A stretch of 64,000 nt of DNA from Cryptomeria japonica (Eukaryota; Streptophyta; Pinopsida; Cupressales; Cupressaceae). Under the pieces are notes generated by a model. It did not search any database. It was not told the origin of the DNA and saw only the letters and a list, made by a program, of their open reading frames with translations. Below, one piece after another: positions 40,801 to 47,283 of the stretch. Location of the stretch: the NCBI RefSeq assembly GCF_030272615.1, contig NC_081409.1, positions 242,667,924-242,731,923 of the forward strand, in the 5' to 3' direction. Position numbers and translations under genes: made by a program. Positions within the stretch are counted from its first letter, which is position 1, and each line of letters begins with the position of its first letter.

Positions 40801-41472
40801 GACAACATAGGATGCCGAACATATATAAGCTATGCAAATTTTGATCATATAATGAACAAACAAGGGCTAACCGGAGAGACTTATATATAGTATGTCAAAA
40901 AGAGATTAGCTGTCATAAGTTTGCTGATATAGTGTGCCAAAATATTGGCTATTTTCACAATATAAATTGCCCTCCATCAATGGCTGCTTATGCCAGATAG
41001 AGATTAATTACGGTATTTTTTTACACATAGCTTATACTCCCTTTACTGTACTTGCAGCTTAATTTTCTACAACATAGTTTGTCCTCCATCCATTGCAGCT
41101 TGATTTGGACATCGTAAATTGCTGCCTGTCAATTGATAGCTTGATTTTGACGACATATATTGCCGTATGTCAATCGCAACTAGATTTTGACGGCACGGAA
41201 AGCCCTCAAACCATGGCTGCTCGTGAAGAAAAGTACTGGCTGGGATTTGTCAACTCATTAAACAACAACAAAAATAATAAATACAGTATGCAAAGGATAT
41301 TTCTTAGCTTTGAAAGAGTGCCGGGCTGTTGAACGACCACGGAGCGAATATTTGAAACAGCAGTTTCCAATCCCTCCTCTGCAAAATAGTTGAACGAATC
41401 AATGTGCGGCTTAACCAGCTCTTGCAGCGCCTTAAAGGAAATCTCCTCATTGTTTTCTGTTTTGCTTGCCAT
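19820..41472 (-). CDS. NRPA2: RNA polymerase I subunit 2, 5' part (six exons)
   Basis: This encodes the second-largest (beta-like) subunit of RNA polymerase I, which transcribes rDNA in the nucleolus. Six exons give the N-terminal protrusion/lobe region. The motifs in order are LVKPHIDSFNYFAEEGLE (exon 1), WLEKPEI...LLPYE (exon 2), CRQSGTSYRGKF...IREKFSFGRLPIMLK (exon 3), EEATEMGG (exon 4), YFICNGLERLIRLLI (exon 5) and RNRGPEFTDKAVV (exon 6). These follow the order of the family. The PHIDSFN and ECRQ-x-x-x-SYRGK signatures point to Pol I rather than Pol II or III. Exons 2-6 join in phase (0, 0, 2, 0) with GT/AG sites and no stops. The family is about 1100-1200 residues, so roughly 80 percent of the protein lies beyond the left edge. 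Intron 4 contains the 12-kb retrotransposon nest. Confidence 0.85.
20092..20155 (-). CDS. NRPA2: NRPA2 exon 5
   Basis: There are 64 bases: one base completing the Gly codon of exon 4, then YFICNGLERLIRLLIMPKRN plus Tyr. The acceptor is TGTTTGTAG/A and the donor TTAT/GTGAGC. This is the G-Y-F-I-x-N-G-x-E-(R/K)-x-I-R-x-L-I motif that directly follows EMGG in the family. It lies 14 kb from exon 4, on the far side of the retrotransposon nest. Confidence 0.9.
20156..21465. other. NRPA2 intron 4, distal part
   Basis: Intron sequence lies between exon 5 and the target-site copy (TACTT, 21466-21470) of the inserted LTR element. No ORF or repeat unit was recognised apart from short AAATCTGT(G/A)G(A)AAG words near 20727-20776. 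Confidence 0.5.
21471..22875 (+). repeat. 5' LTR of the 12-kb element
   Basis: It is collinear with 32060-33507 over its full length: CCAGCAGAGATTTCTA near the start, GCTACAGTAGT words in the middle, and (C/A)AGTAA(A/G)GGTTATTACA at the end. There are many substitutions and small indels, so it is older than the elements nested within. Confidence 0.85.
22877..22889 (+). other. primer-binding site (initiator-Met tRNA)
   Basis: TGGTATCAGAGCC is complementary to the 3' end of plant initiator-Met tRNA. It lies one base after the 5' LTR end. Confidence 0.85.
22953..23192 (+). pseudogene. possible gag-start remnant of the 12-kb element
   Basis: It starts 63 bases after the PBS: MQGVMRDSMAEMTRILRDVNQQ... 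and ends in RYTPTTRE, stop. The position and the polar, helix-forming N-terminus suit a Gag-like start. It is followed by a stretch with several stops before the next long frame at 23366. No conserved motif was seen. Confidence 0.4.
23366..24412 (+). CDS. 348-codon ORF of unknown function in LARD
   Basis: It is an uninterrupted frame starting MKDTLKPVQQEEVITKWEEK, with a strongly acidic/basic first 45 residues, then a region without recognisable domains. FCHQGRYAKNCD resembles a degenerate retroviral-type zinc knuckle (C-x-x-C replaced by a single Cys, then H and C). The C-terminal third is acidic. No protease, reverse transcriptase or integrase motif is present. Its intactness is notable in an element whose LTRs are well diverged and whose neighbours are full of stops. 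It could be a Gag derivative or a captured sequence. I do not assign a function. Confidence 0.5.
   Translation: MKDTLKPVQQEEVITKWEEKLKLEDTMEEEQEEPNKQVEVIDFSMGKIFYRLQMIACVSKVVRKLRKKHHLLNVNSMMEEDAPKHVTYFAFPRDESLIDLQKSTEDGYVVEKNPLVSPKLGVLNHRNGEVEDIPTNSVLVEVVDHVLCFQRYDNLLLPMLLQKFCHQGRYAKNCDRVRETTCSIGYVDYLLQVPNCFYPCNLLQVNENRDSGVTLESSISCVQNELKFVRNHLGCVVHSNHIVEDRCPQPINHSWKPGTTIEDKIIGDSKMEIVTMDCLMLDDDKQDGDHFDIEEFITEHGVVFVDPSHIQDVTFHDDLTTPCVMKTQLPTIIFKRHKVCKEIYISCI
24413..24861 (+). other. LARD interior, no ORF called
   Basis: This continues the 12-kb element up to the target site (CTGAT) of the nested Copia. An 89-codon frame at 24498-24767 is open but has no recognisable motif. Confidence 0.45.
24862..25031 (+). 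repeat. 5' LTR of Copia
   Basis: It starts TATTAATATTATAG and ends TTTTGTAATA. It is identical to the 3' LTR except for G against A (CCAG/CCAA) and T against C (TTTG/TTCG) near the end. Confidence 0.92.
25032..25043 (+). other. primer-binding site (initiator-Met tRNA)
   Basis: TGGTATCAGAGC immediately follows the 5' LTR and is complementary to initiator-Met tRNA, as usual in plant Copia elements. Confidence 0.9.
25044..25827 (+). other. Copia leader shared with two other elements
   Basis: The untranslated leader contains ATCTCAACTAGGTCGTTGTCAG, GGGTGCATTGTTTTCCGTGCCTCGA and TTTTTCGCAAGG-type words. These also occur in order at 14890-15120 and 30640-30900. It carries a short tandem piece CGATCTGGGC(A/G)ACGGC near 25378-25425. 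Confidence 0.75.
25828..29880 (+). pseudogene. Copia gag-pol polyprotein, disabled
   Basis: Gag starts MASLTNLMLEGSQRFNGNNY. Domains in order are: zinc knuckle CNYCHKYGHLIKDC (~26561), protease WYIDSGASRHF (~26750), integrase zinc-binding H-x3-H region (WHQRYGHLNIHYL, CDAC) then the catalytic core (VDDYSRKMWVYFL, SDNGGEF, ending near VVERRNRTV), reverse transcriptase (KARLVARGFTQ, MDVKSAFLNG, YVDDLIITG) and RNase H (DSDWAGSVDDKKSTSGYVF, SSTEAEY, LTKPL). Stops are at 25900, 26158, 26533, 26629, 26803, 26878, 27247, 29048 and 29111, most explicable as CAG, CAA or CGA changed by C to T. Frame changes lie near 27383, 27838, 28035, 28235, 29400 and 29752. It would not make a functional polyprotein. 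Confidence 0.9.
29875..30044 (+). repeat. 3' LTR of Copia
   Basis: It starts directly after AAGGGAGGG and ends TTTCGTAATA. The polyprotein stop codon (TAA, 29878-29880) lies inside its first six bases. Confidence 0.92.
30050..30223 (+). other. 12-kb element interior between nested insertions
   Basis: This AT-rich piece of the host element lies between the Copia target copy (TTGAT) and the target copy (AATTT) of the next insertion. No ORF was seen. Confidence 0.5.
30229..30415 (+). repeat. 5' LTR of non-autonomous element 2
   Basis: It contains CGCCTCTAGTTAACGATTG, a TATA-like CTATTTAAAGGAG and the end GCATCTCTATTA next to the PBS. Its ends are TA...TA. Confidence 0.85.
31041..31346 (+). repeat. 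hairpin array in non-autonomous element 2
   Basis: Palindromes occur at 31041-31066, 31080-31104 (ATATTTTTTT facing AAAAAAATAT), 31113-31135, 31148-31174, 31184-31207 and 31327-31346 (CGATTTT...CCTC...AAAATCG). The layout is the same as in element 1: GGG(TTT) prefix, T-run, C-rich loop, A-run. Confidence 0.7.
31596..31741 (+). repeat. 3' LTR of non-autonomous element 2
   Basis: It is nearly identical to the 5' LTR from GTTTCGCCTCTAG onward, with an internal deletion near its start. It is followed by the AATTT target copy. Confidence 0.85.
31747..32059 (+). other. 12-kb element interior before its 3' LTR
   Basis: This is native interior of the host element, AT-rich, ending in GGAAGGGACGACAA, which serves as a weak polypurine tract. 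Confidence 0.5.
32060..33507 (+). repeat. 3' LTR of the 12-kb element
   Basis: It starts TGATGTCTCC after the purine-rich GGAAGGGACGACAA and ends GGTTATTACA, followed by the imperfect target duplicate TATTT. Confidence 0.85.
33513..34224. other. NRPA2 intron 4, proximal part
   Basis: Intron sequence lies between exon 4 and the inserted element. No repeat unit or second gene was recognised. Confidence 0.5.
34225..34301 (-). CDS. NRPA2: NRPA2 exon 4
   Basis: It has 77 bases with acceptor TTTTTGCAG/TCA and donor GGCGG/GTTAGT, ending in phase 2. It reads SNLCNLCDVKPDQLV...EEATEMGG, matching the conserved S-x-x-C-x-L ... (H/K)EE-x-x-EMGG block of second-largest polymerase subunits. The intron between exons 3 and 4 is only 82 bases, in sharp contrast to its neighbours. 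Confidence 0.9.
34384..34503 (-). CDS. NRPA2: NRPA2 exon 3
   Basis: This is exactly 40 codons, phase 0 at both ends, with acceptor AAACAG/TGC and donor AAAG/GTTAGT. It reads CRQSGTSYRGKFYLEICF...VIREKFSFGRLPIMLK. Joined to exon 2 it gives the ECRQ...SYRGK motif of Pol I second subunits and the P-I-M-(L/V)-K end that precedes the next motif. Confidence 0.9.
34584..34795. repeat. 106-bp tandem duplication in NRPA2 intron 2
   Basis: Units from AATCTAA at 34584 and 34690 share ACTAACCAGATAA(C/T)CAGAAGA and CC(T/T)(T/C)TCCACAAAT. Confidence 0.65.
36641..36926. repeat. 138-bp tandem duplication in NRPA2 intron 2
   Basis: Units starting ATCTTCTAAATTTTGATTTT at 36641 and 36779 are nearly identical over more than 100 bases (CTGCAGTGCATATCTTTTCT(G/A)TAAAACTC shared), so this is the youngest small duplication in the window. 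Confidence 0.85.
36978..37067 (-). CDS. NRPA2: NRPA2 exon 2
   Basis: There are 30 codons between AACCCAG/GGC and GAG/GTATGA, reading GLLWLEKPEILSP...GRHSRRLLPYE. The WLEKPEI and LLPxE positions fit the region between the N-terminal helix and the ECRQ motif. The frame stays open upstream to 37111, where TTTTTTTTTTAG forms a stronger acceptor, so the true 5' boundary may be 37111 (phase 0) or 37107 (phase 2). Confidence 0.75.
37310..37470. repeat. degenerate repeat AATAAGCTTACTAGCAAAGGC
   Basis: The 21-base word occurs at about 37338 and 37417, and weaker versions flank it (ACTAAG(A/C)AG, CAATGTT). It lies in intron 1 just before the main minisatellite. Confidence 0.5.
37560..41190. repeat. 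3.6-kb degenerate minisatellite in NRPA2 intron 1
   Basis: Dozens of diverged units built on (T)GCCAAATAGAGATTAGCTATAGTGATTTTGAC recur throughout. A short form (about 42 bases, with CAATATAGTATG between cores) and a long form (about 53-78 bases, inserting ATAGATTGCCCTCCATCCATGGCAGCATATG) are intermixed. Three consecutive short units at 40292, 40334 and 40376 are spaced exactly 42 bases. A unique-looking island lies at about 39990-40230. No ORF or spacer structure is present. Confidence 0.85.
41285..41472 (-). CDS. NRPA2: NRPA2 exon 1
   Basis: The start is ATG 41472 (MASKTENNEEISFKALQELV). An in-frame ATG 57 bases upstream exists, but its extra 19 residues look like leader sequence. Family hallmarks are LVKPHIDSFNYFAEEGLETAV and, further on, LSKLRNIL. 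The 3' end is placed at ACT/GTATTT (41285), which gives phase 2. This does not join cleanly to exon 2 at 37067, so either the donor or the exon-2 acceptor (alternatives at 37104-37111) is different, or a micro-exon is missing. Confidence 0.8.
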
Positions 41473-41650
41473 TATATAGCGTATGGAAATGCTTTGAAGA
41501 TTCAGCAACCCTGTGGAAGGCGTATACACAATTTGTATGTGTTTGCTATACTATGTGCGCTGAAAAAATGGAGTGTGCAGAGCATGAGAGGAAGAAGAGT
41601 TGAAGTGGTTTTGCAAGGATTTTATTAATAGGTTTTGTGTTTATGCGCGG

Positions 41651-41753
41651 AATATATATTAGAAACATGTACACAATGTGATGCTCTGCGCTAATTCTTT
41701 TCACAGAGCGGTAACAGGAAATCCATACGAAAAGGGTTTTATAAGGGTTTATG
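41651..41753 (-). promoter_or_regulatory. NRPA2 promoter candidates: TATA-like and telo-box-like
   Basis: On the minus strand, upstream of ATG 41472, lie AAACCCTT at 41750-41743 and again at 41739-41732, which resemble the plant telo-box core AAACCCTA. This motif is known to be enriched in promoters of ribosome-biogenesis genes. A TATA-like AATATATATT lies at 41651-41660, about 180 bases from the ATG. Position and gene function fit; activity is inferred. Confidence 0.35.
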
Positions 41754-42008
41754 TCTAGGTTTTGCGTATTCATTCCCTCAAAACTTTGCTATTATAAATT
41801 TTGAATTTTCATTTTTCAAAGAAGCTATTCAACTTTATTATATATGAAAGAAAATATAATCAAAACATATATACCTATTATGTGTATATAATTAGCTTTT
41901 TCAAAAAGAAGAATGTGTGAATGAATGAATATTTTTAATAACATTCATTAGATCAAACAGTTTAGGGACCTACGGATAGCTAGTAAAGGAAGCATGCAAA
42001 GTCCAAAT

Positions 42009-42114
42009 AAAATATTGTGACTATTAAACCTCCTTTTCCATTTGCATCTTTTGTTCCAAACAAAATATTGTGACTATTAAACCTCCTTTTCCATTTGCAT
42101 CTTTTGTAACTTTT
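42009..42114. repeat. 53-bp tandem duplication
   Basis: AAAATATTGTGACTATTAAA...CATTTGCATCTTTTG starts at 42009 and 42062 and is essentially identical over about 50 bases. Confidence 0.9.
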
Positions 42115-43122
42115 GCATCTTCTATTGTGTATCTTGATTAGAAAATATACAACTTTTGTTATCTTTTCTTCGTCAAATAAGTTACTCAAGATGTTAACAT
42201 TTAGTTTCTCGACATAGTTGATCCAAATATTTTGTCTCCACCACCCCTTGAGTACAATATCTACATCTTCTTTCTTCTCATTCCTCTTTAGGTATCATCC
42301 ATCTTCATGTTTTACATATAAGTTGATGTGAGGTGGTCCTTATTTGAACAATTAACATTTTTGCTTTCCATTTTATGTCCCTTCCTATGTAGTTCTTTTG
42401 TGTATGGTCATGTGTGGGATTGAAATGTTTGATATGGTAAGAATGTGTATACATTTAGCTTTTCTAAATGGTAAGAGGAAGTGACTAGGAAGATTTAAAA
42501 GAGGGTTGTGTTTCTAGGTTTTGTATTTATATGAAAAATAAAATTAAATATAAATATATATAGATAGATAAAGATAGGTTGATTTAATAAACTTATCAAC
42601 ATGTCCCCCCTCCAATACCTAATTTAGAAATAATAGAGAAATGGTGCACTCCCTTGCTAAGCCTCTGCAATGCTACCCTAATTCTTCTACACAATGCTCC
42701 TACTCTAACTTCCCTTCCAAGTCAAAGGAGGTTCAATGTTGCAATGGACACAACTATGTGGATACTCTCTATGTAGGTGGCCTCTAATGGGCATCATTGT
42801 CCAAACAAGTTTTAGTTTCAACAACGAATCATGCCTCGACTGTAATCTTTGATGCACAATATTTTGCAAGAAGTATGGGCATATTGGATCCTTTGCATAC
42901 AAGCAAGAATGGGCTCACGCTCCCTCCTTTCTCAAGCTTTTCACCTTCTCCCATTCATGGGATTATTAGAGATTGCATTGCAGAGCAATCAAATTACCAT
43001 CCTTTGTATTAGGTGAAATATATACACAAGGAAGAATAGAAAACCCGTGTAACAAATCCAACTCACAAGAAACAAATATAAAACAAAACAAAAACAAATG
43101 TCTTAAAATATTATCAAACAAT
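42115..43122. other. gene-free stretch before the LINE
   Basis: This AT-rich sequence has short open frames around 42705-43012 on both strands that carry no recognisable motif. It ends at the LINE target site. Confidence 0.45.
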
Positions 43123-43138
43123 AACAAACTATAACAAG
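43123..43138 (+). repeat. LINE target-site duplication, left copy
   Basis: AACAAACTATAACAAG is repeated exactly at 47268-47283. Confidence 0.9.
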
Positions 43139-43162
43139 GGAAACTCAAAGGCCTTAAACCTT

Positions 43163-45303
43163 CATCTTCCAACATAACCTGTACTCATGAACAGTTTGTT
43201 GATGATTCGATCGCAATGGGAGAAGCTACCATTAGGGAAGCGAGAAACATGAAGAGTGTTATGGATTCCTATGAAACTGCTTTTGGTCAAAAAATGAATT
43301 GGGATAAGAGTTCTTTGTTCTTTATCAATACCCCTGAGGATAAACAAAGAAGGATAGAAAGAATCCTTGGATGCAAAATTGTTGAGTTTCCTTCAACCTA
43401 TTTGGGTCTCCCTCTATGCCTGAAGCCTTCGAATAATTTCTGGATGAAGCTGGTTGATAGATTCAATACCAAGTTGGTGGGGTGGAAAGGAGCCCTCCTT
43501 AGCCAAGCGGGAAAGGTGACTTTGCTTAAAGCTACCCTTCAAAATTTCCCTATATATGCCCTCAGTCTGTTTAAAATCCCTAGAAAGTTTGCGGAGGCAA
43601 TTGAAAGAATTCAAAAAAAATTCTTATAGTTGGGAGTGGAAGATAAAAATAGAATCCCCCTTATTGCTTGGAATAATATTTGTACTCCTGAGGCGCATGG
43701 GGGTCTGGAACTAAGGAATATCTTAACTATGAATAATGCCTTGTTAGCTAAACAAATTTGGAGAATGAAAGGGGAGGAAAGAGAATGGAATTTAATTTGG
43801 AAAAAGAAATACCTGTACATGCAACCATATGAGGAAAATTTTAGGGAAAATGCTTTTTTTGTTGAAGGATCTGCAATTTGGAATGCAGTTCAAATGGCTA
43901 AAGATTGGGCAGCAGCTGGAAGAATGTGGAAATTGGGGAATGGGAGAATTATAAGATTTTGGGAGGATAGATGGCTTATGGATAAACCGCTGGAGGAAAT
44001 TCCTATCCTTAAGGAATGGAAAGACTGGTTCAAAAGTAGGTATGGAGTCTTTGTTAGAGACTACTGGAGAAATGGGAAGTGGATTGAGTTCATCCAGCTT
44101 TGTTCGGGATTAAAATTTCTAGAGATTCTGCTTTCTTCTAAAAATTTTAGGGACAACATTGAGGATTGTCTGATTTGGAGGGAAACTTCAGATGGAAAAT
44201 ATTATGTGTCTTCAGCAGTGTCTATCCACAACAAAGTTCCGGACGAGATCCCTTTGTGGGCTAAAGTGTGGATAAAGAAGTTGACACCCAAAATTAATAT
44301 CTTCTTTTGGATTTTAATCCAAAATAAGGTGTTAACCCTTGATAATCTCCATAAGTGCGGATTTGTTTCTCCTAATAGGTGTTCTCTTTGTTGCAGGGAG
44401 GAGGAGTTTGCTTGTCATATCCTCTACCAGTGTATTTTCAGTTAGGAAATCTGGAATATTATTTTTAGTAGGTGGAAGTTGAGCTAGGTTTTCCCGAATT
44501 CTTTGGAAGAGTTTTGGCAGCAATGGTATTGTCCTTCTTCTAATTCTAAGAATGTTGAGCTTTGGAAACTTACTCTCCCTAATGTAATATGGAACATCTG
44601 GAAGAAGCGTAACAATGGGATCTTTAGGGATAAAAGTGCTAACCCTGAAGTGGTGGTGGATAAAATCTATAGAGGGGTTTTTGAATGTCTAAATGGAATT
44701 GATCATGGTTTGGCTGCTAAAGAAGATTTTATTGAAAGATGGAATTTATCCATTAACAGAATCGATGTGGATATGGGTAGGGATGGTCTTGTATGGTGCT
44801 TTCCTTCTCAGGGATGGATTAAGGCCAATTTTGATGGGGCATCTAAGGGGAACCCGGGGAAAGCTGGTTATGGGGGCATTGTCAGGAATTTTGCTGGAAG
44901 TTGCCTTGTGGCAGTTGTTGGCCCCTCGGGTAATCAAACAAGTCATTATGTTGAAGCATCAGCGGCTTTGAACACTATGATTATTTCAAAAGATCTTAAT
45001 CATGATAATCTACGGTTGGAAGGAGACTCACTTAACATAATTAAATGCCTCAAGGGAGAAATTGAGCCTTCATGGACTATAGAAAATATTATTTTTAAAG
45101 CTAGAGAAATAATTGCTAGCTTTAAATCTATTATTATAGAACATGCCTTTAGAGAAAAAAATGGGGTTGCGGATGGGTTAGTGAACTTTGGCGTAAATTA
45201 CGAAGCTCAATGTATATGGAATGGGGATGTTAATATGGATTTTAATATTAAAGAACTTATCAGAAAGGACAAATTCATGGGGAAAGAGGGATCACACGAT
45301 TAA
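43163..45303 (+). pseudogene. LINE ORF2 C-terminal part (RT, zf-RVT, RNase H)
   Basis: One continuous frame with three TAG codons (43627, 44443, 44485). It begins at the RT catalytic motif, seen as EQFVDDSIAM (F-A-D-D in active copies, here F-V-D-D). It continues with YLGLPL and LSQAGKVTLLKATLQ, then the AWNNICTPEAHGGL block and a zinc-binding C-x-x-C...H-x4-C (CSLCCREEEFACHILYQC, ~44377). Last comes an RNase H domain with FDGASKGNPGKAGYGGIVRN, the E of VEASAALN, EGDS and the final GVADGLVNFG. The last two stops fit Trp or Gln codons changed by transition. It is typical of plant L1 elements with RNase H and is dead in this copy. Confidence 0.9.
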
Positions 45304-45305
45304 TC

Positions 45306-47075
45306 ATGAATGTTGTAATGAGAAATATTCAAATATTTAGAAAGCTAATGATGACACGTCAGAAGGGTAGAGTCCTAATCAAGAATATTAATTCTCTGCA
45401 CACTTTGTGGGTATGCATTTTCAAAAATTCAAGTGTCATTGGGAAGAAAGCTCTGAAGTTGCAGAAGAAGAGAATTTGTAAATCGAAATCTAAATTGGGG
45501 GGAGATCTAAGAAGAGAGGAACCTGGTAATATTTCTACATGGAAGGAGATGCCTAAGGTTTGGGCAAAGCTGGAGAAAGGATCCATGACGAATTTTATGG
45601 AAAAGTTGGTCGACTATGATAAAGGAAGAGTTAACCTAGCGGTAACCAAAGTCACTGAAAATTGGATAAACGACTCCTTCAAAATTCATGGTGTTAGGTT
45701 TAAGCTGGATGCGGATCTCATTGCAACAGTTACAGGTATGCCCCACTATGGTCTTAACTTTTTTAGAGACTTGAAAGTGTCTAATAACGCAGTTAATCTT
45801 TTTCCGTGTAGAGAGAAGGAGAGAGCAAAAATAGGAAAAGCCACGGGGGGTATTATGATGCTTCCAATATTAAGAAAATATGGGGTTGTGTGCTTAATGC
45901 AATTATGGAATATATTACTGTGGAGGGTCATTTTACCGGGGTCCACACATACCATTTTGTGCTTTTAAATCATTTTAGACGCGAGAAGAGGATTTCTTTG
46001 CCATATTACCTCTTTAGGTCTCTATCGTGGTCTCTAAATAAGCACAACAAGAACCCTTCTTCGCCTGTGCTTCATTGCGGCCTTATTTTGCTCATTTATG
46101 AGCATTGTAAGATTCTGGCTATCTAGGAAAATAAGAGATTGTCAATATCACCGAGGAAAGGAAAGAGGAAGATGGAGGAAGGCGAGCCTAGCAAGGATGA
46201 GGGGACACAGAGCAAAAAGGTAAAAAAGCTACTATGGAGAAAATTCCAAAGGACAAGGGTTCAGAGGACATTGGAAAATATGGAAGTTAGATGGAGACTG
46301 ATGAGTCTAAAGGAGAGGAGAGTTAGAAGGAAGAGGAAGTGGAGGAAGAGGAAGGAGGAGCTGAGGAAGTCTCTGATCAAAATAGTCTGACCCACAGTGT
46401 GAGCATAGGAATTGTTAACAGCCAGCCTATGGAGGAGCAGGACAAGATTAATGAGGAAAGGGAAATGGAAATTGAGCAAAAGAAGGACAAGGAAATTGAG
46501 TAGGAGAAGGACAAGGAGAATTCGAGCAGAGATCAGGATAAAGCCGGAGAGGGGATAATTCTGGATAAACTCAAAAACCAGTCCGAGGCTCTTATGGATT
46601 TTGACAGGTAGGTTTATGAAGGAATAAAGAATCTGGAAAAAACTGATAGGCAACAGGAAGAGAAAGGGAAGAAAGCTGAAATAAATTAGGAACAGTGGAA
46701 CAAAGGAATGGAGGAAAAAGTGGAGAAGCTGGAAGCTCAGATTGGTAATCTGGAGGAAGGAAAAATAGCTATGAAAAACTTTATGATAATGATTCCGAAT
46801 ATTCTCTCTTCTGTGACTAATAATTACAGGAAATTACCAAGTTCCTTGATGGTTCCAGCACCCCCAAACCTGTCGTGGATCTAGATATTGATGAGGATGC
46901 TATTGAGGCAGGAACAATGGAAAGTGCTCCTGGTGGTGCGGTGAAAAGAACAAGGGCAAGCATGAAAAAAGTTGCGGTGGCCTCTTCCAAGGATATCCCT
47001 AAGCTTAGGGATAATATTAAAGATTTGCAAGGGATCAGCGAAAATTTGGCTAATGCCCTAAAAAACATTAAGTAA
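45306..47075 (+). pseudogene. extra ORF downstream of LINE RNase H
   Basis: ATG 45306 lies two bases after the ORF2 stop (TAATCATG). The N-terminal part has ENWINDSFKIHGVRFKLDAD, LIATVTGMPHYG and, after a frame change in a run of six G near 45846, IMEYITVEGHFTG, NHFRREKRISLPYYLFRSL and LHCGLILLIYEH. A very charged Lys/Glu segment and coiled-coil-like stretches follow to 47075, with several stops. The V-x-F-x-L-D-x-D-x-I-x-x-x-x-x-(M/I)-P pattern resembles VVIRLDAETIEKSFKIP of family A (weak). Plant L1 elements normally end soon after RNase H, so this is either a captured or transduced gene or an unusual third LINE protein. Confidence 0.6.
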
Positions 47076-47267
47076 TTTGTTTTCTATCTCTTTTCTGTTA
47101 TGGTAGGATGTGGCTGGTTTTGTTGGGCTTTTTTGCTGATTTTTGCCCATAATTGTGTTGGTTTTTTGGCAGTTTGTCTTTTCTTTTTGCTTAATGCTAT
47201 TATCTTTTAAGGAACTTTTGTAAAGGGTTTCGGGATCCCTTCAAAATATGCTTTTCCCGTAATCAAA

Positions 47268-47283
47268 AACAAACTATAACAAG
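47268..47283 (+). repeat. LINE target-site duplication, right copy
   Basis: This is the exact 16-base repeat of 43123-43138, directly after the LINE 3' end. The flanking sequence resumes as CTAACAGCTGAATGG. Confidence 0.9.

Larger units (their letters stand above)
43139..47267 (+). mobile_element. 5'-truncated L1-type LINE with extra 3' ORF
   Basis: It is bounded by a 16-bp target-site duplication AACAAACTATAACAAG (43123-43138 and 47268-47283). It contains the end of the reverse transcriptase, the RT zinc-binding region and an RNase H domain (43163-45303), then 1.9 kb with a further broken ORF. It starts inside the RT domain, typical of LINE 5' truncation. The 3' end reads CTTTTCCCGTAATCAAA without a long poly(A). 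Confidence 0.88.

Noticed and set aside
37560-41190. Repeats with spacers resembling a CRISPR-like array
   Set aside because: Units are degenerate, of two lengths, contiguous without unique spacers, and lie in a eukaryotic intron.
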